NCBI GenBank assembly: GCA_018004645.1 | Contig: JAGNBV010000012.1 | Coordinates: 1-49,590 of the forward strand | DNA length: 49,590 nt | Direction of reading: 5' to 3' | Source of the DNA: Bacteroidales bacterium | Lineage (GTDB): Bacteria; Bacteroidota; Bacteroidia; Bacteroidales; CAIWKO01 | Shown here: piece by piece, positions 45,492 through 49,590 of the stretch | How the letters are laid out: each line of letters opens with the position of its first letter | Position numbering within the stretch: position 1 is the stretch's first letter | The notes under the pieces: model-generated | Told to the model about the DNA's origin: nothing | Database searches by the model: none | What the model saw: the letters and a program-made list of their open reading frames with translations, nothing else | Translations under genes and position numbers: made by a program

Positions 45492-45521
45492 TTTGTTGTT
45501 AGATAAAAATGATTACTTTTG
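45492..45521 (+). promoter_or_regulatory. Complete Bacteroidota promoter of tRNA-Leu(GAG)
   Basis: TTTG at 45492-45495, 18-nt spacer, TACTTTTG at 45514-45521. The first tRNA base is 11 nt downstream, so the 5' leader is only a few bases. Confidence 0.75.
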
Positions 45522-45532
45522 CACCCACCTTT

Positions 45533-45616
45533 GCCCAGGTGGTGAAATTGGTAGACACGCCAGCTTGAGGGGCTGGTGCCCGTACGGGTGTGCAAGTTCG
45601 AGTCTTGTCCTGGGCA
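45533..45616 (+). tRNA. tRNA-Leu (anticodon GAG)
   Basis: 84 nt. Acceptor GCCCAGG/CCTGGGC with discriminator A, anticodon stem CCAGC/GCTGG with loop TTGAGGG (anticodon GAG at 45567-45569), long variable arm CCCG-TA-CGGG, and T arm GCAAG-TTCGAGT-CTTGT. CCA is not encoded. It reads CUC and CUU. Confidence 0.97.
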
Positions 45617-45636
45617 CGGTTGAGTTAACAATGTAC

Positions 45637-45653
45637 AATGATCGATGATCATT
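45637..45653. repeat. Short perfect inverted repeat between the tRNA genes
   Basis: AATGATC-GAT-GATCATT, 21 nt after the first tRNA. It may be a processing or termination hairpin, but no T run follows. Confidence 0.35.
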
Positions 45654-45750
45654 AACATAAATAAGTTCTTTGAAGGTATTACACAATAATACTAAAAAAC
45701 ACTGAAAGAATAAAAACAAAATCAGAAAGTAAAATTTAACAACTGACGGA

Positions 45751-45784
45751 TAATTGTTAATTGTTAATTGTTAATTGTTAATTG
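45751..45784. repeat. Heptanucleotide tandem repeat (TAATTGT, almost 5 copies)
   Basis: Four perfect copies of TAATTGT plus six bases of a fifth, ending 18 nt before the second tRNA-Leu gene. It may vary in copy number by slippage. Confidence 0.9.
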
Positions 45785-45802
45785 ACAACTGTTCATTGTA
45801 TC

Positions 45803-45886
45803 GCCCGGATGGCGGAATTGGTAGACGCGCTAGTTTCAGGGACTAGTATTCGCAAGGATGTGCAGGTTCGAGTCCTGTTCCGGGCA
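45803..45886 (+). tRNA. tRNA-Leu (anticodon CAG)
   Basis: 84 nt. Acceptor GCCCGGA/TCCGGGC with discriminator A, anticodon stem CTAGT/ACTAG with loop TTCAGGG (anticodon CAG at 45837-45839), and T arm GCAGG-TTCGAGT-CCTGT. CCA is not encoded. It has no promoter of its own that I can see, so it may be transcribed with the first tRNA across the repeat. Confidence 0.97.
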
Positions 45887-45887
45887 C

Positions 45888-45915
45888 AAAAAGCAGACGA
45901 AAGTCTGCTTTTTTT
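45888..45915 (+). terminator. Rho-independent terminator of the tRNA-Leu unit
   Basis: An 11-bp stem AAAAAGCAGAC/GTCTGCTTTTT with a GAAA tetraloop and seven T, starting 1 nt after the second tRNA. Confidence 0.9.
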
Positions 45916-45983
45916 ATTTCTCATCTACTTGAAAATCCATACCATTTGAAAGAAGTCTTTTCAAGGCATCCATATTTTTATTT

Positions 45984-45991
45984 TACTTTTG
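45984..45991 (+). promoter_or_regulatory. -7 promoter element overlapping the apparent 5' end of the glycosyltransferase frame
   Basis: TACTTTTG overlaps an in-frame TTG at 45989, showing that codon is not the start. The TTG at 46004 would have a leader of about 5-7 nt. Confidence 0.55.
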
Positions 45992-46003
45992 CAAAAAAAC
46001 GTT

Positions 46004-47119
46004 TTGAAAAAAGCCATTGTCTCGGTAATCAATGATCTTGTTACTGATCAGCGTGTTGACAGGACATGTAACACCCTTGTATCACTAGGCTTTGATGTAA
46101 CCCTCGTTGGCAGACGAAAAAAAAACAGCTACTTACTGCCCAAGCGCAATTATGGAATGTTCAGGTTTTCTATGTTGTTTGAAAAAGGCCCCTTGTTTTA
46201 TGCTTTTTTCAATGTACGGCTGTTCTTCTTTTTGCTTTTCAAAAAAACCGACCTTCTTTTTGCCAACGATCTCGACACCCTATTGCCAAATTACCTGGTT
46301 TCCAGAATAAGGAAAATCCCTTTGGTTTACGACAGCCACGAATACTTTACCGGAGTACCCGAACTCACCGGCAGGCCAATGGTTCAGAAAATCTGGAAAA
46401 GCATCGAACGTGCTATTTTCCCAAAACTAAAAGCTGTCATCACGGTTAACCAATCCATCGCCGACCTATACAGAACCGAATACCATAAAGAACTTACAAT
46501 CGTCAGAAACATACCTGAAACAAGGCCACTAAACAATATAAAAAACAGAAACGAGCTGAACCTTCCTGAAAACAAAAAAATCATGATCCTGCAAGGCTCG
46601 GGCATCAACATACAACGCGGCTCCGAAGAAGCTGTAGAAGCTGTGAAATACATCGAAAATGCCTGCCTGCTGATCGTGGGTGACGGGGATGTATTGCCTT
46701 TATTAAAAAAATATGTGGCCGAAAACAAAATGGAAGACAAAGTGATTTTTATTCCAAAACAATCTCCCGAAAACCTTATTCATTATACTGCCAATGCCGA
46801 TCTTGGCCTGACCCTCGACAAAGATACCAACATCAACTACCGTTTCAGTTTACCAAACAAACTGTTCGACTACATCCATGCCGGCGTACCTGTACTCGCC
46901 TCCCCTTTGGTTGAAATACAAAAAATTATCACGGAATACAACATTGGCTGTTGTATTGAAAACCATAACCCTAAACACATAGCCGAAAAAATGCAGTTTA
47001 TGCTTGCCGATTCCCCGGACCGTGAAAACTGGAAAAAAAATCTTATTTTTGCCGCCAAACAACTAAACTGGGAAGAAGAACAAAAAAAACTTATAGCCGT
47101 ACTTCAGCACCATGCCTGA
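46004..47119 (+). CDS. Glycosyltransferase family 4-like protein
   Basis: A GT-B fold enzyme. The N-terminal half shows SVINDLVTDQRVDRTCNTL and YDSHEYFTGVPEL, and the C-terminal half has VGDGDVLPLLKKYV and a donor-site segment ending LPNKLFDYIHAGVPVLASP. It transfers a nucleotide-activated sugar onto a glycan or lipid acceptor; the substrate is unknown. I place the start at TTG 46004, after the -7 box. It overlaps the next glycosyltransferase gene by 8 nt, so the two act in one short surface-glycan operon. Confidence 0.88.
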   Translation: MKKAIVSVINDLVTDQRVDRTCNTLVSLGFDVTLVGRRKKNSYLLPKRNYGMFRFSMLFEKGPLFYAFFNVRLFFFLLFKKTDLLFANDLDTLLPNYLVSRIRKIPLVYDSHEYFTGVPELTGRPMVQKIWKSIERAIFPKLKAVITVNQSIADLYRTEYHKELTIVRNIPETRPLNNIKNRNELNLPENKKIMILQGSGINIQRGSEEAVEAVKYIENACLLIVGDGDVLPLLKKYVAENKMEDKVIFIPKQSPENLIHYTANADLGLTLDKDTNINYRFSLPNKLFDYIHAGVPVLASPLVEIQKIITEYNIGCCIENHNPKHIAEKMQFMLADSPDRENWKKNLIFAAKQLNWEEEQKKLIAVLQHHA

Positions 47120-48236
47120 CCAACATCTTCATATCATAGCTTTCGACATACCTGTACCCGTCAACTACGGTGGTGCCATTGACATTTATTACAAATTAAA
47201 AAGTCTGAAAAAAGCCGGCGTAAAAATCCACCTGCATTGTTTTGAATACGACCGCAAACCTTCGCCCCTGCTCGATGATTTATGCGTGGAAGTAAATTAT
47301 TACAAGCGCGACAATTCCAAAACCAAACTCTTCAGCAGTCTGCCGTACATTGTAGCTACACGCTATTCGGAAAACCTTTTGACCAACCTGCTCAAGGATG
47401 ACTACCCCATACTATTCGAAGGACTGCACACCTGCTATCTGCTGAACAACAAAAAACTGAAAAACCGAAAAAAGATTGTCCGTACTCATAACATTGAACA
47501 CGAATATTACAGCAGCCTTGCCCGTGTTGAAAAAAACATGTTCAGGCGTTATTATTTTCTAAACGAAGCCAGCAAACTTGCGCGTTTTGAAAAACAGCTC
47601 GACCATGCCAACGGCATTGCCGCCATCTCGATGAATGATGCTGCACATTTTTCTCACAAATGTAAAAAAGTACGCACGATTTCGGCTTTTCACCCCAACG
47701 AACAGATCACCTCAAAACCAGGTAAAGGAACCTTTGCCTTGTATCATGGGAGCCTCGAAGTAGGCGAAAATAATGAAGCGGCCTTATTTCTGGTTAATGA
47801 GGTATTCAACGATTTAAAAATAAAGTTTTATATCGCCGGCAACAAGCCAAGCACCGAGCTTAAAACGGCTGTGAACGGCAAAAAAAACATCATCCTTAAA
47901 ATGGGCATTTCCAGTGAAGAGATTTACGATCTGGTATCCGATGCCCATGTAAATATTCTTCCTACCTTTCAGGCCACGGGCATAAAGCTTAAGCTCCTCG
48001 CTGCGTTGTTTCGCGGAAGGTTTTGTTTAGTCAACACACCCATGATAGAAAAAACAGGACTCGAAAGCCTGTGTATTTGCAGAAATTCGGCAGATGAATT
48101 CAAAAAGGAATTAATAAGCCTTTTTAGCAAAGATTACGACCTCAGCGAAAACAAAAAAAGAGAAGAAATTTTGATGCACAACGGCTTTTCCAATGATTAC
48201 AATGCCGCAGCCCTCGTAGATCTTATTTTTGGTTAG
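47112..48236 (+). CDS. Glycosyltransferase (GT-B fold, family 4-like)
   Basis: 374 residues. It starts HIIAFDIPVPVNYGGAIDIY, has VRTHNIEHEYYSSLARVEK in the middle (acceptor domain), then FALYHGSLEVGENNEAALFL and VNILPTFQATGIKLKLLAAL (donor domain). It resembles mannosyltransferase-like GT4 proteins, but the sugar is not predictable. The start overlaps the previous gene by 8 nt, and the 3' end overlaps the convergent FtsE-like gene by 14 nt. Confidence 0.82.
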   Translation: MPDQHLHIIAFDIPVPVNYGGAIDIYYKLKSLKKAGVKIHLHCFEYDRKPSPLLDDLCVEVNYYKRDNSKTKLFSSLPYIVATRYSENLLTNLLKDDYPILFEGLHTCYLLNNKKLKNRKKIVRTHNIEHEYYSSLARVEKNMFRRYYFLNEASKLARFEKQLDHANGIAAISMNDAAHFSHKCKKVRTISAFHPNEQITSKPGKGTFALYHGSLEVGENNEAALFLVNEVFNDLKIKFYIAGNKPSTELKTAVNGKKNIILKMGISSEEIYDLVSDAHVNILPTFQATGIKLKLLAALFRGRFCLVNTPMIEKTGLESLCICRNSADEFKKELISLFSKDYDLSENKKREEILMHNGFSNDYNAAALVDLIFG

Positions 48237-48930
48237 CAGGCTGATACTCAAACACCCTCCCGTCATCGATACGCAGTGTGCGTGCAGGAAATCTTTTAAA
48301 TAAGAGTACGTCGTGGGTGGCCATCAGTACTGCAGTGCCTGTTTTGCTGATATTCATAAGCAACTCCAAAATATCTTCTGAAGTAGCCGGATCGAGGTTT
48401 CCGGTAGGCTCATCGGCAATAATAATCTCGGGATGATTGAGCAAGGCGCGGGCTATACCCACCCGCTGCTGCTCACCTCCTGAAAGCTGGTTAGGCATTT
48501 TAGGACCTTTGCCTGTCAAACCCACTTTGTCCAAAACCTCGGTGATACGTTGCTGCATATCGTGTTTATCATGCCAACCCGTGGCACGCAGCACAAAGAG
48601 CAGGTTTTCGTTCACGGTACGGTCAGTAAGCAACTGAAAATCCTGAAAAACAATGCCTAACTTTCTTCTCAAATATGGAATTTCCTTTGTCCTGATGGTT
48701 CGCAAATCATAGGAAGCCACCCTGGCAACACCATCTCTGGCCGGAAGCTGCGCGTAAATAAGTTTCAGCAGGCTGCTTTTGCCGCGGCCCGTCGGGCCTA
48801 TCAGATATACAAACTCTCCACGCTCAATGGCCATATTGACATTGGCAAGAACAAGAACTTCATTCTGAAAAACTGAGACTTTTTCAAGTTGTATGATGGT
48901 ATTACTGCTTATTTCAAGATGTGTTTCCAT
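48223..48930 (-). CDS. ftsE: FtsE-like ABC transporter ATP-binding protein
   Basis: ABC ATPase of 235 residues: Walker A GPTGRGKS (45-52), LSGGEQQRVGIARAL and IIIADEPTGNLD, the last being typical of the FtsE/LolD/MacB group. FtsE with FtsX controls peptidoglycan hydrolases at division. No ftsX is in the window, so LolD-like or another role is possible. I use ATG 48930; the frame opens at 48990, but the extra 20 residues run through the promoter region (-7 box at 48948-48955). Confidence 0.82.
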   Translation of the reverse strand: METHLEISSNTIIQLEKVSVFQNEVLVLANVNMAIERGEFVYLIGPTGRGKSSLLKLIYAQLPARDGVARVASYDLRTIRTKEIPYLRRKLGIVFQDFQLLTDRTVNENLLFVLRATGWHDKHDMQQRITEVLDKVGLTGKGPKMPNQLSGGEQQRVGIARALLNHPEIIIADEPTGNLDPATSEDILELLMNISKTGTAVLMATHDVLLFKRFPARTLRIDDGRVFEYQPANQK

Positions 48931-48947
48931 AAATAAAATTGAATTTT

Positions 48948-48955
48948 CAAAAATA
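48948..48955 (-). promoter_or_regulatory. -7 promoter element of the FtsE-like gene
   Basis: TATTTTTG on the minus strand, 17 nt before ATG 48930. It decides the start codon choice. Confidence 0.55.
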
Positions 48956-49107
48956 AGTTTTTTTTCTATACGGCAAAAAATCAAAATCATTATCTATTAA
49001 CAATGAATCACATTGCTGCAAGACAAAGCTTTTTTGCAGTCGCTGCTTCGATATTTTCATGACAGGCAAACTGCAAACAAGATTCAAAAATCGCTGTATA
49101 TTAAAAA

Positions 49108-49590
49108 TCAGTAATTCGTAGCCTTCTTCTCAAAATAGGCTTTGGGATGTTTGCATACAGGACAGTTTTCCAAAGCTTTTTTCCCTTTATGAACATATCC
49201 GCATTTGCGGCAAACCCATTCTTCGGGTTCTTCGCTTTCAAAAACCCTATTATCCTCAACATTCCTCAGCAATTTCAAAAAACGTGCTTCGTGTTCCGCT
49301 TCAATTTTTGCGATAAGCTTAAAAGCCGTTGCTATCTGTGTAAAACCTTCTTCTTCGGCAATCGCTGCAAATTCAGGGTACAATTCTGTCCATTCTTCGT
49401 TTTCACCGTTGGCAGCCTCCACCAGGTTATCGGCAGTGCTTTCTATCATTCCTGCCGGATAAGTAGCCGTAATTTCAACGGGTCCTCCTTCCAGAAAACG
49501 AAAGAATACTTTAGCATGGCTCTCTTCCTGCAAAGCTGTCAGAGCAAAGATTTCAGCTATCTGCTCATAACCATCCTTTTTGGCTTGCTT
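49108..49590 (-). CDS. rbr: Rubrerythrin (5' end beyond window)
   Basis: Non-haem di-iron peroxidase that detoxifies hydrogen peroxide in anaerobes. The frame is open to the right edge (KDGYEQIAEIFALTALQEESHAKVF), giving 160 residues, so the first ~30 are missing; the internal TTG at 49533 is not the start. The ferritin-like helices carry the EESHAKVF and EAEHEARFL iron ligands. The C-terminal rubredoxin-like domain has WVCRKCGYVHKGKKA and NCPVCKHP, with four Cys for one Fe. It suggests an anaerobic or microaerobic lifestyle. Confidence 0.95.
   Translation of the reverse strand, partial: KQAKKDGYEQIAEIFALTALQEESHAKVFFRFLEGGPVEITATYPAGMIESTADNLVEAANGENEEWTELYPEFAAIAEEEGFTQIATAFKLIAKIEAEHEARFLKLLRNVEDNRVFESEEPEEWVCRKCGYVHKGKKALENCPVCKHPKAYFEKKATNY

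Noticed and set aside
45751-45784. CRISPR-like array
   Set aside because: It is a simple 7-bp tandem repeat without spacers.

Overview
The window looks like a chromosomal segment of a member of the Bacteroidota, probably class Bacteroidia. Evidence: several genes and one tRNA are preceded by the TAnnTTTG (-7) promoter typical of the phylum; four secreted proteins end in type IX secretion (T9SS) type A sorting domains (A/NPNP... with a short basic tail); there is a TonB-dependent receptor with an N-terminal carboxypeptidase-regulatory-like domain; and Shine-Dalgarno sequences are mostly weak. No phage, plasmid replication gene, rRNA or CRISPR array is seen.

Layout. (1) 1-450, minus strand: 5' part of a group II intron running off the left edge. 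(2) About 451-8515: an accessory module holding an XRE regulator and a complete type I restriction-modification system (hsdM, hsdS, hsdR) on the plus strand. It is bounded by two large imperfect palindromes (454-562 and 8420-8515) and by complementary 9-mers (GTTGGCAGC at 567-575, GCTGCCAAC at 8420-8428), an arrangement like an integron cassette with attC-like ends. Inside it, next to each end, sits one member of a hairpin family with compensatory stem changes (775-832, 8210-8278). (3) 8639-18554, plus: TonB-C lipoprotein, tpiA-prmA-large secreted protein, class V aminotransferase, CstA-type carrier. (4) 18603-20129, minus: DUF1846 protein. (5) 20342-25977, plus: pyrG, murB, CPA2 antiporter, EI24 membrane protein. 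(6) 26131-34537, plus: two tandem T9SS-secreted EEP-family nucleases/phosphatases, a cytidylate-kinase-like protein, another T9SS protein, MqnA, a divergent FabD-like acyltransferase overlapping a PPOX-fold protein, and a DEAD-box helicase. (7) 34581-45363, minus: a molybdate/tungstate-type ABC ATPase and permease, a lipoprotein with two sulfite-oxidase-like Mo-domain halves, a TonB-dependent receptor, a two-repeat T9SS protein, a lipoprotein, a TMTC-like membrane/TPR protein and a WtpA/ModA-like binding protein. (8) 45533-45886: two tRNA-Leu genes (GAG, CAG). (9) 46004-49590: two overlapping glycosyltransferases (plus), then an FtsE-like ATPase and a 5'-truncated rubrerythrin (minus).

How the genes may work together. 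The hsd genes form one operon (XRE/M overlap 4 nt, M/S overlap 8 nt, S-R gap 15 nt). TonB receptor, Mo-fold lipoprotein, permease and ATPase are closely spaced, which suggests an envelope-spanning oxyanion or metal-complex uptake route, with the binding protein encoded about 7 kb away on the same strand. pyrG-murB supply nucleotide and cell-wall precursors.

The most unusual structure is the roughly 8-kb cassette-like restriction-modification island whose left attC-like palindrome directly adjoins an oppositely oriented group II intron. No integron integrase is in the window, so the cassette reading is an inference. Stretches without genes above 300 bases are 451-925 and 8195-8638, both described below. 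Within them, 576-774 and 8279-8403 hold only low-complexity A/C-rich DNA with T- or A-runs and no convincing gene.
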